A stretch of DNA of 64,000 nucleotides from Polaribacter marinaquae (lineage in GTDB: Bacteria > Bacteroidota > Bacteroidia > Flavobacteriales > Flavobacteriaceae). The stretch is taken from contig NZ_CP150496.1 of the NCBI RefSeq assembly GCF_038019025.1, positions 2,310,001-2,374,000 of the forward strand. Reading direction: 5' to 3'. Both the position numbers and the translations under genes were made by a program. Shown here in pieces: positions 47,296-57,360 of this stretch. The stretch's first letter is position 1. The number at the start of each line of letters is the position of its first letter. The notes below the pieces were generated by a model that saw nothing but the letters and a program-made list of their open reading frames with translations, searched no databases and was not told the DNA's origin.

Positions 47296-48498
47296 TTGAG
47301 CTTTCCTTATTACATAGCTAAAAGATATTTATTCTCTAAAACAAGCAATAATGCAATTAATATAATTACCATTATTGCTTCTTTTGGTGTTATAGTAGGT
47401 GCGTTGGCTTTGTTTATAATATTATCTGGTTTTTCTGGACTTAAAACTTTTAGTTATAGTTTACTCGATGTATCAGACCCGGATATTAAAATAACTTCGG
47501 TTAAGGGAAAATCATTTTTTATTGATAATACGATTCAAAACAAAATAAATTTTAATTTAGAAATTTCTGAATATACCAAGGTAATCGAAGAAAGAGTTTT
47601 TTTAGAGTATAATGAAAAAACAGAAATAGCTTATATAAAAGGTGTTGAAGAAAACTACACAAATATTTCTAACATAGATTCTTCTTTAAGTGTTGGTAGT
47701 TGGTTGTATAAAGAATTTGAAAATACAGCCGTTATTGGTAGAGGAATTTCAAATAAACTTTCTTTAGGAATATTAAATTACGGCGCTCCTTTAAAAATAA
47801 TGGTGCCCAAGCCAGGTAAAGGATTTATAAACCCTAGAAATCCATTCTATAAGATTGAAACACAAATTGTAGGTGTTTATATGGGGACAGAAGATTTCGA
47901 AAATAAATTTGTTTTTACTTCGATAGATCAAGCGAGAACTTTATTAAGATTTAAAGAAAATCAAATATCTGCAATAGAAATAAAATTAAACGATTCTAAT
48001 ACAGCTGCTAATGTTGCAGAAAGTTTAAGTGATGCTCTTGGTGATGCTTTTAAGGTGCAAACTAAAGCACAGCTAAACGAAGTTTTTTATAAAGTAATTA
48101 ATACAGAAAATTTTGTTTCTTACTTAATATTTACGCTAATCGTTATTATTGCTTTATTTAACGTAATCGGAGCAATAATTATGATGATTATTGATAAAAA
48201 GCAAAATTTAAAAACACTCTTTAGTTTAGGAGCAACTATTAAAGAAATAAAAAAAATATTTATTCTTCAAGGATTTTTGCTAACGTTCTTCGGAATGTGT
48301 ATTGGCTTATTTTTAGGGATAATCTTAGTGTTTGTTCAAAAGAAATTTGAACTATTTATGATTGTACCCAATTTAGCCTATCCTGTAGAATTTAGGTTTC
48401 TAAATTTACTAATCGTTTTTTGCACTATTACCGTTTTAGGATATATAGCAGCTAAAATTGCAAGTAGTAGAATCTCAAAAGAGTTTATAGAAAAGTGA
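47296..48498 (+). CDS. LolC/E-like ABC transporter permease, FtsX family
   Basis: Inner-membrane protein of 400 residues. One N-terminal helix (about 22-44) is followed by a large periplasmic MacB-type domain (about 50-255) and three C-terminal helices (about 275-300, 320-345, 365-385). The family moves lipoproteins to the outer membrane. The N-terminus YIAKRYLFSKTSNNAINIIT is typical of LolE. Start is TTG at 47296. Its ATPase is not next to it. Confidence 0.83.
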   Translation: MSFPYYIAKRYLFSKTSNNAINIITIIASFGVIVGALALFIILSGFSGLKTFSYSLLDVSDPDIKITSVKGKSFFIDNTIQNKINFNLEISEYTKVIEERVFLEYNEKTEIAYIKGVEENYTNISNIDSSLSVGSWLYKEFENTAVIGRGISNKLSLGILNYGAPLKIMVPKPGKGFINPRNPFYKIETQIVGVYMGTEDFENKFVFTSIDQARTLLRFKENQISAIEIKLNDSNTAANVAESLSDALGDAFKVQTKAQLNEVFYKVINTENFVSYLIFTLIVIIALFNVIGAIIMMIIDKKQNLKTLFSLGATIKEIKKIFILQGFLLTFFGMCIGLFLGIILVFVQKKFELFMIVPNLAYPVEFRFLNLLIVFCTITVLGYIAAKIASSRISKEFIEK

Positions 48499-48505
48499 TG
48501 TTATT

Positions 48506-49015
48506 ATGAAAAAGATACTGTTTTTGCTATTCTTTATTTTTACCTTAGGATGTAAAAGCGGATATAATTTACCAAAAGGAGAAGTAGAATTAAAAACTTT
48601 AGTTAATTCTAAATATATATTGAAATATCCTAAAGATTGGAAAATTAGAAGAAATCATACTCAAATAAATTCAATAAAAATAGAAAGATTTAATTATAAT
48701 ACCTCCACAAATGCATGGTTTGCATTAGAATTAGATTTGTATAAATCTGATGAAAAACTAAATAAATTAATTAACGACCTTATCGATAAAGATTTAATTT
48801 TGAGATCTGCAAATATTTTATCGATAGATCATTTTAATTCATATACAGAAGTTATTAGTACATATAAAATAAAGCACTCTTATTTTAAAAGGGCTACAAG
48901 ATTTTACAAAAAAAATAATGATATATCTCAAATTTCATTTTTTTGTAAAGGAAAAGATTCTGAAGATTTTTTAAAATATCAAAAAATATTTTTTGACAGT
49001 TTTAAATTAAAGTAA
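48506..49015 (+). CDS. Hypothetical lipoprotein, PsbP-like
   Basis: Protein of 169 residues with lipoprotein signal and lipobox (FTLGCKS, Cys near 16). After it, LKYPKDWKIRR and the antiparallel pattern to SQISFFCKGKDSEDFLKYQKIFFDSFKL resemble PsbP/MOG1-like folds. Exact function unknown. It begins 7 bp after the LolE-like permease and is probably co-transcribed. Confidence 0.65.
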   Translation: MKKILFLLFFIFTLGCKSGYNLPKGEVELKTLVNSKYILKYPKDWKIRRNHTQINSIKIERFNYNTSTNAWFALELDLYKSDEKLNKLINDLIDKDLILRSANILSIDHFNSYTEVISTYKIKHSYFKRATRFYKKNNDISQISFFCKGKDSEDFLKYQKIFFDSFKLK

Positions 49016-49018
49016 CTT

Positions 49019-50020
49019 CTATTTAATTTCAGGAATAATTGCATTCCCAAATTTAGCTTCAACTTCATCAAACGCTGCAAATACATCCTTGGCATCATCC
49101 GAAGTTACCATTTTCATTCTGTATTCTTTAAAATGCGGAATTCCTTTAAAGTAATTTGTGTAATGTCTTCTTGTTTCAAAAACACCAAGAACAGGCCCTT
49201 TCCAATCAATAGACATTTGTAAATGTCTTCTTGCCATTTCTACACGTTGGGCAATTGTTGGTTTTTCTAAGTATTTACCAGTTTTAAAATAATGTTTTAC
49301 TTCATTAAAAAACCAAGGATATCCGATAGCAGCTCTACCAATCATACAGCCGTCTAAACCATAAGAATCTCTCATTTCCATCGCTTTTTCTGGCGATGTT
49401 ACATCTCCGTTTCCAAAAACAGGAATGTGCATTCTTTGGTTGTTCTTTACTTCGGCAATTGGTTTCCAATCGGCTTCACCTTTATACATTTGCGCGCGGG
49501 TTCTACCATGAATCGCAATTGCGGCACAACCAACATCTTGCAAACGTTCTGCAACTTCTACAATTCTTATAGAGTCATGATCCCAACCTAAACGAGTTTT
49601 TACTGTAACTGGTAAATTTGTGTGTTTTACCATGGCTTCTGTTAAAGAAACCATTAAGTCGATATCTTTTAAAATACCAGCACCTGCACCTTTAGAAACT
49701 ACTTTTTTAACAGGACAACCAAAATTAATATCTATAATATCTGGATTCGATTTTTCTACAATTTCTACCGTTTTTAGCATAGAATCTAGATTTGCACCAA
49801 ATATCTGAATACCAACAGGACGTTCTTTCTCGTAAATATCTAATTTCATTACGCTTTTTGCTGCATCACGAATTAAACCTTCCGAAGAAATAAATTCTGT
49901 ATATACAACATCTGCTCCGTTTTCTTTACAAAGTGCTCTAAACGGAGGATCTGAAACATCTTCCATTGGAGCTAATAAAAGTGGAAATTCTGGTAATTCT
50001 ATGTTGCCTATTTTAACCAA
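49019..50020 (-). CDS. dusB: tRNA-dihydrouridine synthase DusB
   Basis: FMN enzyme of 333 residues that reduces uridine in tRNA. It has LAPMEDVSDPPFRALCKENGAD, the signature INFGCPVKKVVSKGAGAGILKD with the catalytic Cys, VTVKTRLGWD, AIAIHGRTRAQMYKGEADW and the phosphate-binding GNGDVTSPEKA and GCMIGRAAIGYPW. It is the third gene of a transcript with the M28 peptidase and DUF4345 genes. Confidence 0.92.
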   Translation of the reverse strand: MVKIGNIELPEFPLLLAPMEDVSDPPFRALCKENGADVVYTEFISSEGLIRDAAKSVMKLDIYEKERPVGIQIFGANLDSMLKTVEIVEKSNPDIIDINFGCPVKKVVSKGAGAGILKDIDLMVSLTEAMVKHTNLPVTVKTRLGWDHDSIRIVEVAERLQDVGCAAIAIHGRTRAQMYKGEADWKPIAEVKNNQRMHIPVFGNGDVTSPEKAMEMRDSYGLDGCMIGRAAIGYPWFFNEVKHYFKTGKYLEKPTIAQRVEMARRHLQMSIDWKGPVLGVFETRRHYTNYFKGIPHFKEYRMKMVTSDDAKDVFAAFDEVEAKFGNAIIPEIK

Positions 50021-50026
50021 AGTATA

Positions 50027-50428
50027 TTATTTTTTTGCAAAATTAGTGTTTTTATTTGTCAGAACCCAAATTCCGTAAAAACCTAATAAAAGTTCTGCAA
50101 TTGTACCAAATTGATAACCAAAAGTTGGTGCACCATCAAAAATAAAACTAAGCAATCTACCAAAGCCTAAACAAAGCATAAAGATTGCATTAGTTATCAA
50201 TGCAGTTTTTAAATACTCATTTTTAAAAACACCTAAAATCCATAGTAGAGAAAAACCTAAATACAAACCCATAACTGCTTTAAAAAAGTTGTGTTCGTCT
50301 ATTGTTTGAAGTTGAATGTCGAATTGCAATCCAGGATTAAATCCGTAGATAAAAGAAACCGGTACAACAATTAATACAGATATTATTAAATGTATTTTTG
50401 TAAAATAATCTTGCTTTTTTTTAAACAT
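50027..50428 (-). CDS. DUF4345 membrane protein
   Basis: Protein of 133 residues with four transmembrane helices (about 11-28, 47-66, 74-94, 105-125) and the DUF4345 pattern ISVLIVVPVSFIYGFNP, AVMGLYLGFSLLWI, GFGRLLSF. Function unknown. Its ATG overlaps the M28 peptidase stop codon by one base, and dusB starts 6 bp after its stop codon. Confidence 0.78.
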   Translation of the reverse strand: MFKKKQDYFTKIHLIISVLIVVPVSFIYGFNPGLQFDIQLQTIDEHNFFKAVMGLYLGFSLLWILGVFKNEYLKTALITNAIFMLCLGFGRLLSFIFDGAPTFGYQFGTIAELLLGFYGIWVLTNKNTNFAKK

Positions 50429-51651
50429 TAAAACTGAATTTCTTTTTCGATTTTTTGTTGATTACGTTTAACAACTACAATACTTTTATCACCTTTTTTA
50501 AATACCGATAAAGCACGCATGTAACTCATCATATCAACAACGAGACTATCTCCTAATTTTAAAACAATATCACCTTTTTGCAAACCAGCTTTTTGTGCAG
50601 GTTTTCCTTCGGATATTCCATCGATACGCATTCCTTTGCCGTCAAACATATAATCTGGTATTACACCCAAACCAACTTTAAATCTTGGTGTATTTTTACC
50701 TTCGTTTTTCGTTTTAGTAAAGACAAGTTTTTCGTTGTCATTTAAATCAGAAATAATATTAAAAATATAATTACTGATGGTTTCCATTCCGTCATAATTC
50801 AATTTTTCTGCATCATCGCCAGGTTTATGATAATCTTCATGTTGCCCAGTAAAAAAATGTAAAACGGGTATATCTGCTAAATAAAAACTTGTATGATCGC
50901 TTGGCCCAACACCAGATTCTTTCTCGATTAATTTGAAATTATTGTTGTTTGATTTTAAAGTTTGTTTAAAAATAGGCGAAGTTCCGGTACCGTAAACAGC
51001 TAAAGCCGAATCTTGTTTTAGTCTACCAACCATATCCATATTAATCATGTAAGAAACTTTTTTGGTATTTATTGTTGGATTTTTCACAAAATAATTAGAA
51101 CCTAAAAGGCCCATTTCTTCTCCGGAAAAAGCCATAAACAAGTAATTGTTATTTGTGTTTTTTTGTTTTAATCTGGCTGCTAAATGCAATAAAATTGCAA
51201 TGCCAGATGCATTGTCATCTGCGCCATTATGTACTGCTTTAATAGAATCTCTGTATAAAGAACCTTCGCCACCAAATCCTAAATGATCGTAATGAGCGCC
51301 AATAATTATTGTGTTTTCTACGTTATTGTCTAAATAACCAATAACATTATTTCCGGTAATTGTTCCGTCTCCGTTTACATCAAATTTCACCTCTTCATGC
51401 GGATTCGTTTTTGGTTTAAAAGTAAAAGGTTGTAAAAACCCATTGGTACCTTTAGGTAATAATTCTAATTCTTTAAAACGATTTTCTATATATGCAGCAG
51501 CAGCTTTTTCTCCTTTGGTTCCTGTTTGTCTTCCCTCTAATTCATCCGAAGCTAAAAAAGAAACATCTTTTTTTAAATTATTTTGAATAATTGTATTCGG
51601 TTTACAGCAAATTATTAGACATAAAGCTAAAAGTAAAAGAATGTTTTTCAT
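50428..51651 (-). CDS. M28-family aminopeptidase with PDZ domain, lipoprotein
   Basis: Protein of 407 residues with a lipoprotein signal (LCLIICCKPN). The M28 zinc peptidase domain has IIGAHYDHLGFGG, HNGADDNASGIAILL, FMAFSGEEMGLLGS, MINMDMVGRL and SDHTSFYLADIPVLHFFTG, giving all five metal ligands and the catalytic Glu. A C-terminal PDZ domain (about 315-400, IDGISEGKPAQKAGLQKGDIVLKLGD) follows. It probably cleaves peptides in the periplasm or at the outer membrane. First gene of the operon with DUF4345 and dusB. Confidence 0.9.
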   Translation of the reverse strand: MKNILLLLALCLIICCKPNTIIQNNLKKDVSFLASDELEGRQTGTKGEKAAAAYIENRFKELELLPKGTNGFLQPFTFKPKTNPHEEVKFDVNGDGTITGNNVIGYLDNNVENTIIIGAHYDHLGFGGEGSLYRDSIKAVHNGADDNASGIAILLHLAARLKQKNTNNNYLFMAFSGEEMGLLGSNYFVKNPTINTKKVSYMINMDMVGRLKQDSALAVYGTGTSPIFKQTLKSNNNNFKLIEKESGVGPSDHTSFYLADIPVLHFFTGQHEDYHKPGDDAEKLNYDGMETISNYIFNIISDLNDNEKLVFTKTKNEGKNTPRFKVGLGVIPDYMFDGKGMRIDGISEGKPAQKAGLQKGDIVLKLGDSLVVDMMSYMRALSVFKKGDKSIVVVKRNQQKIEKEIQF

Positions 51652-51796
51652 AGTGTTAAGTTTGGTTATACAAACTTAGAGAATTAATATTAATTTTATA
51701 AAAAGATGTGATTTGCTATGTGACACTTAAAATTTAATTGTTAAAATCTATTTTTATTAGTATCTTATAAAATTATAAACCTAAAACTTAAAGCTA

Positions 51797-52072
51797 TTGG
51801 GAACAAAAGAGAATATTTTAAGAAAAATTAGAATTTTAATAACAAATCAATTTGACTCACCAGAAGAAGCATTTGCGTTTTTTGATGCAGATGGTGATAA
51901 AGAATTAAGAAAATCTGAAATAAAAAAGCTATTAAAAGCTGCGGAAGTTAGTGGTTTTTTAAGAGGAGTTGTAGCAAATGAATTGTTAAAAGGCTACGAT
52001 AAATCTAGCGATGATACTATAAGTTGGAACGAGTTTAAAGTAGCAATTGCAGAATTAGAAACCGATTTATAA
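51797..52072 (+). CDS. Two EF-hand calcium-binding protein
   Basis: Small acidic/basic protein of 91 residues without signal peptide. It has two EF-hand loops, FFDADGDKELRKSEI (about 32-46) and YDKSSDDTISWNEFK (about 70-83), each with a canonical 12-residue ligand spacing ending in Glu. It is a likely cytoplasmic calcium sensor or buffer; no partner is visible. The start is TTG at 51797 (no in-frame ATG upstream). Confidence 0.78.
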   Translation: MGTKENILRKIRILITNQFDSPEEAFAFFDADGDKELRKSEIKKLLKAAEVSGFLRGVVANELLKGYDKSSDDTISWNEFKVAIAELETDL

Positions 52073-52090
52073 TTCTCATCAAAAAAAATA

Positions 52091-52124
52091 AAAAAGTACA
52101 ATCAATTTCATTGTACTTTTTTTA
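52091..52124 (+). terminator. Rho-independent terminator after the EF-hand gene
   Basis: 12-bp stem AAAAAGTACAAT / ATTGTACTTTTT with 7-base loop and T tail. Confidence 0.85.
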
Positions 52125-52125
52125 T

Positions 52126-52155
52126 TTGACAAGCTTTTTAAATAGCATATATTTG
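52126..52155 (+). promoter_or_regulatory. Promoter of lepA
   Basis: TTG (52126-52128), 19-bp spacer, TATATTTG (52148-52155). The predicted start is about 52160, which rules out the in-frame TTG at 52160 and supports ATG at 52184. Confidence 0.7.
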
Positions 52156-52183
52156 TAGGTTGAAAGCAGTTAGAAAACGAAGT

Positions 52184-53980
52184 ATGAAGAATATTAGAAA
52201 CTTTTGCATTATCGCACATATAGATCATGGTAAAAGTACATTAGCAGATAGGTTATTAGATTATACTGGCTCTGTAACTGAGCGTGAAAAGCAAAATCAG
52301 TTATTAGATAATATGGATTTAGAGAGAGAACGTGGTATTACCATTAAATCTCATGCAATTCAAATGGATTATATTCATAAAGGAGAACAGTTTGTTTTAA
52401 ATCTTATTGATACACCTGGTCACGTAGATTTTTCTTACGAAGTTTCTAGATCTATTGCTGCTTGTGAAGGTGCTTTGTTAATTGTAGATGCTGCACAAAG
52501 TATACAAGCGCAAACAATTTCTAATTTATATTTAGCTTTAGAGAACGATTTAGAGATCATTCCGGTTTTAAATAAGGTAGATTTACCTTCTGCAAATCCA
52601 GAAGAAGTTACAGATGATATTGTAGATTTATTAGGTTGCGATCCAGAAGAAGTTATACACGCAAGTGGTAAAACGGGTTTTGGAGTAGATAATATTTTAG
52701 AAGCTATTATTGATAGAATTCCTGCGCCAGAAGGAGACCCAGAAGCGCCGTTACAAGCACTTATTTTCGATTCTGTTTACAATTCTTACAGAGGTATAGA
52801 AACTTACTTTCGTGTTTTAAACGGAGAAATTAAAAAAGGCCAAGAAATAAAATTCATGGCAACAGGTAAAAACTATTTTGCAGATGAAGTTGGTACTTTA
52901 AAATTAGAGCAAGTAGTAAAAAAATCTGTAAAAACAGGTGATGTAGGTTATTTAATTACAGGAATTAAAACTGCTAAAGAAGTAAAAGTAGGAGATACAA
53001 TTACAGATGCTCACAAGCCAACAACAGAAACTATTGATGGTTTTGAAGATGTAAAACCAATGGTTTTTGCAGGTATTTATCCTGTAGATACAGAAGATTA
53101 CGAAGAGTTGCGTTACTCTATGGAGAAATTGCAATTAAACGATGCGTCTTTGGTTTTTCAACCAGAAAGTTCTGCAGCTTTAGGTTTTGGTTTTCGATGT
53201 GGATTCTTAGGAATGCTGCACATGGAAATTATTCAAGAACGTTTAGAACGTGAGTTTAACATGACTGTTATTACAACGGTACCAAACGTTTCTTACCACG
53301 CATACACAAAGAAAAATCCTGATGAAATTATTGTTTTAAATAACCCAACAGATTTACCAGATCCGTCTCGATTAGATAGAGTAGAAGAGCCATTTATTAA
53401 AGCCTCTATTATTACAAAGTCTGATTTTGTTGGTCAAGTAATGAGTTTGTGTATCGAGAAAAGAGGACAAATCATAAATCAAACATATTTAACTACACAA
53501 CGTGTAGAGTTAATTTTTGAAATGCCTTTGGCAGAAATTGTTTTCGATTTTTATGATCGATTAAAAACAGTTTCTAAAGGTTATGCTTCTTTTGATTATC
53601 ATCCTATAGGTATGAAAGAATCGAAATTAGTAAGAGTAGATATATTATTAAATGCACAACCTGTAGATGCGCTTTCTGCTTTATTACATGCAGACAACGC
53701 CTATACAATTGGTAAGAAAATTGTAGAAAAATTAAAGACTTTAATTCCTAGACAGCAGTTTGATATTCCTATTCAGGCAGCAATTGGAGCAAAAATTATT
53801 GCTCGTGAAACTACAAAAGCACTGCGTAAAGATGTTACCGCAAAATGTTATGGAGGTGATATTTCTAGAAAGCGTAAACTTTTAGAAAAGCAGAAAAAAG
53901 GTAAAAAGAGAATGCGTCAAGTTGGTAATGTAGAAATTCCGCAAGAAGCATTTATGGCAGTTTTAAAGTTGAATGATTAA
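52184..53980 (+). CDS. lepA: Elongation factor 4 (LepA)
   Basis: GTPase of 598 residues that acts on stalled or assembling ribosomes. Motifs: G1 [22 protein letters not shown] switch I, G3 DTPGHVDF, G4 NKVDLPSA; then EF-G-like domains and the LepA-specific C-terminus ([26 protein letters not shown], split around residues 555-580). ATG at 52184 is chosen over TTG at 52160 by promoter position and family length. Confidence 0.95.
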   Translation: MKNIRNFCIIAHIDHGKSTLADRLLDYTGSVTEREKQNQLLDNMDLERERGITIKSHAIQMDYIHKGEQFVLNLIDTPGHVDFSYEVSRSIAACEGALLIVDAAQSIQAQTISNLYLALENDLEIIPVLNKVDLPSANPEEVTDDIVDLLGCDPEEVIHASGKTGFGVDNILEAIIDRIPAPEGDPEAPLQALIFDSVYNSYRGIETYFRVLNGEIKKGQEIKFMATGKNYFADEVGTLKLEQVVKKSVKTGDVGYLITGIKTAKEVKVGDTITDAHKPTTETIDGFEDVKPMVFAGIYPVDTEDYEELRYSMEKLQLNDASLVFQPESSAALGFGFRCGFLGMLHMEIIQERLEREFNMTVITTVPNVSYHAYTKKNPDEIIVLNNPTDLPDPSRLDRVEEPFIKASIITKSDFVGQVMSLCIEKRGQIINQTYLTTQRVELIFEMPLAEIVFDFYDRLKTVSKGYASFDYHPIGMKESKLVRVDILLNAQPVDALSALLHADNAYTIGKKIVEKLKTLIPRQQFDIPIQAAIGAKIIARETTKALRKDVTAKCYGGDISRKRKLLEKQKKGKKRMRQVGNVEIPQEAFMAVLKLND

Positions 53981-54014
53981 TTCATTTTAAAATAAAAATA
54001 AAAATATAAAGAAT

Positions 54015-54052
54015 AAAAAAAACCTTTTAGAGAAATCTAGAAGGTTTTTTTA
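54015..54052. terminator. Bidirectional terminator after lepA
   Basis: 11-bp stem AACCTTTTAGA / TCTAGAAGGTT with one G-T pair, A run before and T run after, between convergent genes. Confidence 0.8.
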
Positions 54053-54069
54053 TGTGTTGCTTTTTCTTG

Positions 54070-54840
54070 CTAATTTAACTTTGGAATATGTTTTTTTATC
54101 AAAAACAAACCATAAATTAAACATGGTAATGTTAATAAACTAGATATAATTGCACTTTCTAAATCCATAGGATTATATATCGTAGACTTTATTGGCAACC
54201 CTATTGAATCTAATTTTGCTACAAAATCAACAATAGCATGTATTATAATTAAAGGATAAACTCTTTTAGTAACAACGAGTAAAGCACCAAACATAACCCC
54301 TATAAAAGTGGCGAAAAATAGTTGAGAAACTTCTCCGTAAATTCCTTTATCAAACTTAATAAGATGTAATAATCCAAAGATTAAAGATGAAATTAAGATT
54401 GCTTTAATTTTTGCTTTTCTTGAATTGTTAAAAAAACGAGATAATAGAGGTAATAAGACACTTCTAAGGCTTAATTCTTCGGAAAAACCAATACTTATAC
54501 AGTAAATTATAAGTAGAAGAAGATTTGTTAATGAAAAGTTAGGAATGTTATCTAAAAAAATACCATTTAATAATGTTAAAAATATTATTGGAAAAATTAG
54601 TAAAGTTAGTTTTTGAGGTTTTACATTTGATAATCCTCCTAAATTAATTAGATTTAATTTCTTAGCTACTACAAAAGAAACAGAGGCTAAAATGATATTT
54701 AAAAATATCTTTAAAACTAAATGATAATTGTAACTATTAATATCAATATTTAATAAATAATTACTAAATAAGTTTCTTGATAAAAGAAAAAATAAAAGGA
54801 AAAAAGTAAATAAAAGAATATGTTTTAATGTAGTTTTCAT
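54070..54840 (-). CDS. CPBP-family intramembrane metalloprotease
   Basis: Inner-membrane protein of 256 residues with about seven helices. CPBP (Abi/Rce1-like) motifs: EELSLRSVLLPLL (double Glu), FGLLHLIKFD (His) and HAIVDF (His and Asp). Bacterial members act in bacteriocin immunity or prenyl-protein-like cleavage; role here unknown. It begins 12 bp after the stop codon of the outer-membrane receptor and probably shares its transcript. Confidence 0.85.
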   Translation of the reverse strand: MKTTLKHILLFTFFLLFFLLSRNLFSNYLLNIDINSYNYHLVLKIFLNIILASVSFVVAKKLNLINLGGLSNVKPQKLTLLIFPIIFLTLLNGIFLDNIPNFSLTNLLLLIIYCISIGFSEELSLRSVLLPLLSRFFNNSRKAKIKAILISSLIFGLLHLIKFDKGIYGEVSQLFFATFIGVMFGALLVVTKRVYPLIIIHAIVDFVAKLDSIGLPIKSTIYNPMDLESAIISSLLTLPCLIYGLFLIKKHIPKLN

Positions 54841-54852
54841 TTTGCTAATTTA

Positions 54853-57222
54853 TTAGTTATCATCTCTAATTCTGTTCTCTTCATCATTGTTAGTTTTTCT
54901 TCCAGATTTTTTCTTACCGAATTTAGAACCAAAACTATAAACCAACCTTAATTGTACATTTTGTCTAGAACCATTACTTTCTACATCAGCAATACCATTA
55001 CCATAATCGATGTTACCTACAAAACCTCGATTTAGCATTTTATTAAAACCAAGATTTACTTTTAGTTTATCGTCTAGAAACTTTTTTCCGAAAGAGAAAT
55101 CTAACTCTGCTAACCAGTCTACTTCTATTTGACCTTCTAACGCACCGGTTTCGTAGTTTCCACTTAATTCAAAATTCACATCCCATGGTAATTGATAACT
55201 TGCTTGCACAAACCAAATTAAATTCCATTTATTTAAATCAACTCCATAAGTAGATGATTTAAAATCTGTATTTGTTACAATTATACCTGTGTAACCTTCT
55301 AGACCTTTTGTTAAGTTTAATGGCGCAAATAGTCTAAAATTCCAATTAGCATTATTTTCTACATTAACATCTTGTTGTCTTATTTGTGCAGTTGCGTTGT
55401 CTTGGCTAATTAATTGAAAGATTACATCATCTGTTTTGCTATAACCAACAGTAAAAAAAGGTTGCCCATCAAAGGTTAAATTAAATTGATAGTTGTTTGT
55501 ATAAGCAGGTGTTAAATTAGGGTTTCCTTCTCCTGCAGAATAAGGATCTAAAAAAGTAGCAAAAGAATTTAAGCTACCATAAGAAGGTCTTTGAATTCTG
55601 TAGCTGTAAGATACGCTTGCGCCAAGAACATCAGTAATTTTTCTACTAATAGAAGCGCTAGGAAAAAGTTTTTTTATTGGTCTTTTTTGTACTTCTGATG
55701 TTAAGTTACCATCTTTTAGGAAAGTAGATGTTCCGTCTGTATTACTATCTTCGTATCTTAATCCTCCAGAAAAAGACCATTTACCTAAAGTAGCATTTAC
55801 TTTAGAATATAAGGCAAAAATAGTTTCATCTATCACAAATCTGCTACTTGCCTCTTCATTTTTTTCGAAATTGCCATTTTTTTCTTCAAAAGTTTGCAAG
55901 TCATTGTCTGTTTTAACATCAGCAAATCTAGAACCCGCACTAATTTTAAGGTTGTCAGAAATTGTTTTAGAATAGTCTAATCTGTATGTTTTTATATTAT
56001 ATGTACCATCTTGAATGTATTTTCTATCATCAAAAGTAATAGTGCTACCCGCAATATCATACAGTGTATTTGTGTTATCGTTTGTAAAATCTACGTAATT
56101 AAAATCTATTACTAATTTGTCTGTATCTGTTTTGTATTCGTAATAAGGATTAATGTTATAATTGGTTCGTTGTCTGTCGAAGTAATTTTCAGAAAACAAA
56201 GTGTTTCTATTATTTTCATCAGAAATTATAGTTTTACTACTTGCGGTTCTTGTTGAGTTTCTGTTATTAAACCTTCCGCCAAGACCTATTGAATGATGCT
56301 CGCTTAAATAATAGTCTAAGCTACCGCTAATTGCAAAATTATCTGGATCGTAAGGTTCTTTGGTTACTTGATCGTACGTTTCAGAATTTACGGTTCTCAC
56401 TAAAAATAAGTCGTCTCGCCAAGTCGGTTGAGAATAATTTACACTAGTTTGCCAATTTAATTTGTTCTTATAACTCGCCACAGAAAAACCAGTTCCCCAT
56501 TCGATACCTTCATCTTCGCCAATCCAAGAGTTTACACTACCATGAGTTCCTAATTTTACATTTTTTTTAAGGATGATGTTTACAATTGCGCCAGAACCAG
56601 AGGCTTCATATTCTGCACCAGGCTGTTCTATAACTTCTACTTTGGCAATATTATCTGCCGGAAAATCACGTAAAAGAGTTTCAACATCCATATATTCTGT
56701 TGTTTTACCGTTGATTAAAATTCTAACACCACCATTACCAGCAATTGTAATTCCGTTATTGGTAACTAAAACTCCCGGAATTTTACGCATTACGTCTTGT
56801 AAATTGGTATTTGTCATTTCAGATTTTTCTAAATCGACTATTAGTTTCTCTGCAGTTTGTTTAATTACTGGGCGTTTGCTTTTTATAACAACTTCATTTA
56901 AACTTGTACTTTTTTCTTTTAGAGAGGCATTAAAAACTTTATTTCCTTTTAATTCGAAAGCTTTTATTTTTTTTGTCTCAAAGCCTAAGGTTGATATTTC
57001 AATTCTATAATTACCAGATTTTAATTTTGTAAAGTTGTAATTTCCATCAGAATCAGAAACTGTTCCTTTTGGCATTTCTTTAGTTTCTAAATTGTACAGT
57101 ATTATATTCGTAAAGGGCAATGGTTGGTTTTGGTTGTCAGTAATTTTTCCAGAAATTCTATGTTGAGAAAAAGTTGAGAAAATTCCGAAGAAAAAAATAA
57201 AAAAGTAAGTTGTTGGTTTCAT
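54853..57222 (-). CDS. TonB-receptor-like outer-membrane protein (OMP_b-brl_3 type)
   Basis: Protein of 789 residues: signal peptide ending FSTFSQ, carboxypeptidase-like domain (about 21-100, ISGKITDNQNQPLPFTNIILYN), plug (about 120-220, NTNLQDVMRKIPGVLV, VIEQPGAEYEASGSGAIVNIILKK) and a barrel of the PF14905 outer-membrane family. A charged tail (GKKKSGRKTNNDEENRIRDDN) follows the last strand. Substrate unknown. It is located upstream of the CPBP protease gene on the same strand. Confidence 0.83.
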   Translation of the reverse strand: MKPTTYFFIFFFGIFSTFSQHRISGKITDNQNQPLPFTNIILYNLETKEMPKGTVSDSDGNYNFTKLKSGNYRIEISTLGFETKKIKAFELKGNKVFNASLKEKSTSLNEVVIKSKRPVIKQTAEKLIVDLEKSEMTNTNLQDVMRKIPGVLVTNNGITIAGNGGVRILINGKTTEYMDVETLLRDFPADNIAKVEVIEQPGAEYEASGSGAIVNIILKKNVKLGTHGSVNSWIGEDEGIEWGTGFSVASYKNKLNWQTSVNYSQPTWRDDLFLVRTVNSETYDQVTKEPYDPDNFAISGSLDYYLSEHHSIGLGGRFNNRNSTRTASSKTIISDENNRNTLFSENYFDRQRTNYNINPYYEYKTDTDKLVIDFNYVDFTNDNTNTLYDIAGSTITFDDRKYIQDGTYNIKTYRLDYSKTISDNLKISAGSRFADVKTDNDLQTFEEKNGNFEKNEEASSRFVIDETIFALYSKVNATLGKWSFSGGLRYEDSNTDGTSTFLKDGNLTSEVQKRPIKKLFPSASISRKITDVLGASVSYSYRIQRPSYGSLNSFATFLDPYSAGEGNPNLTPAYTNNYQFNLTFDGQPFFTVGYSKTDDVIFQLISQDNATAQIRQQDVNVENNANWNFRLFAPLNLTKGLEGYTGIIVTNTDFKSSTYGVDLNKWNLIWFVQASYQLPWDVNFELSGNYETGALEGQIEVDWLAELDFSFGKKFLDDKLKVNLGFNKMLNRGFVGNIDYGNGIADVESNGSRQNVQLRLVYSFGSKFGKKKSGRKTNNDEENRIRDDN

Positions 57223-57306
57223 GGGTTGTTTTTTAAGATAGACTCTCTAAAGGTTTATTTGTTACATTAACAAGACGTTATCTTTTGTAAAAAGGTTTCC
57301 TGAAAC

Positions 57307-57340
57307 AAAAAAAACCTTGATTTCTCAAGGTTTTTATATG
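57307..57340 (-). terminator. Rho-independent terminator after the YugP-type gene
   Basis: 9-bp stem AAACCTTGA / TCAAGGTTT with 4-base loop; on the minus strand followed by TTTTTTTG. Confidence 0.8.
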
Positions 57341-57360
57341 GGTAATTATTTTAAAAAAAA

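Noticed and set aside
52160..52183. Upstream TTG start for LepA
   Set aside because: At or before the predicted transcription start; the ATG at 52184 gives the family's usual length.
56573..57010. 145-codon open frame on the plus strand
   Set aside because: Antisense to the plug region of the receptor at 54853; no start signal or domain.
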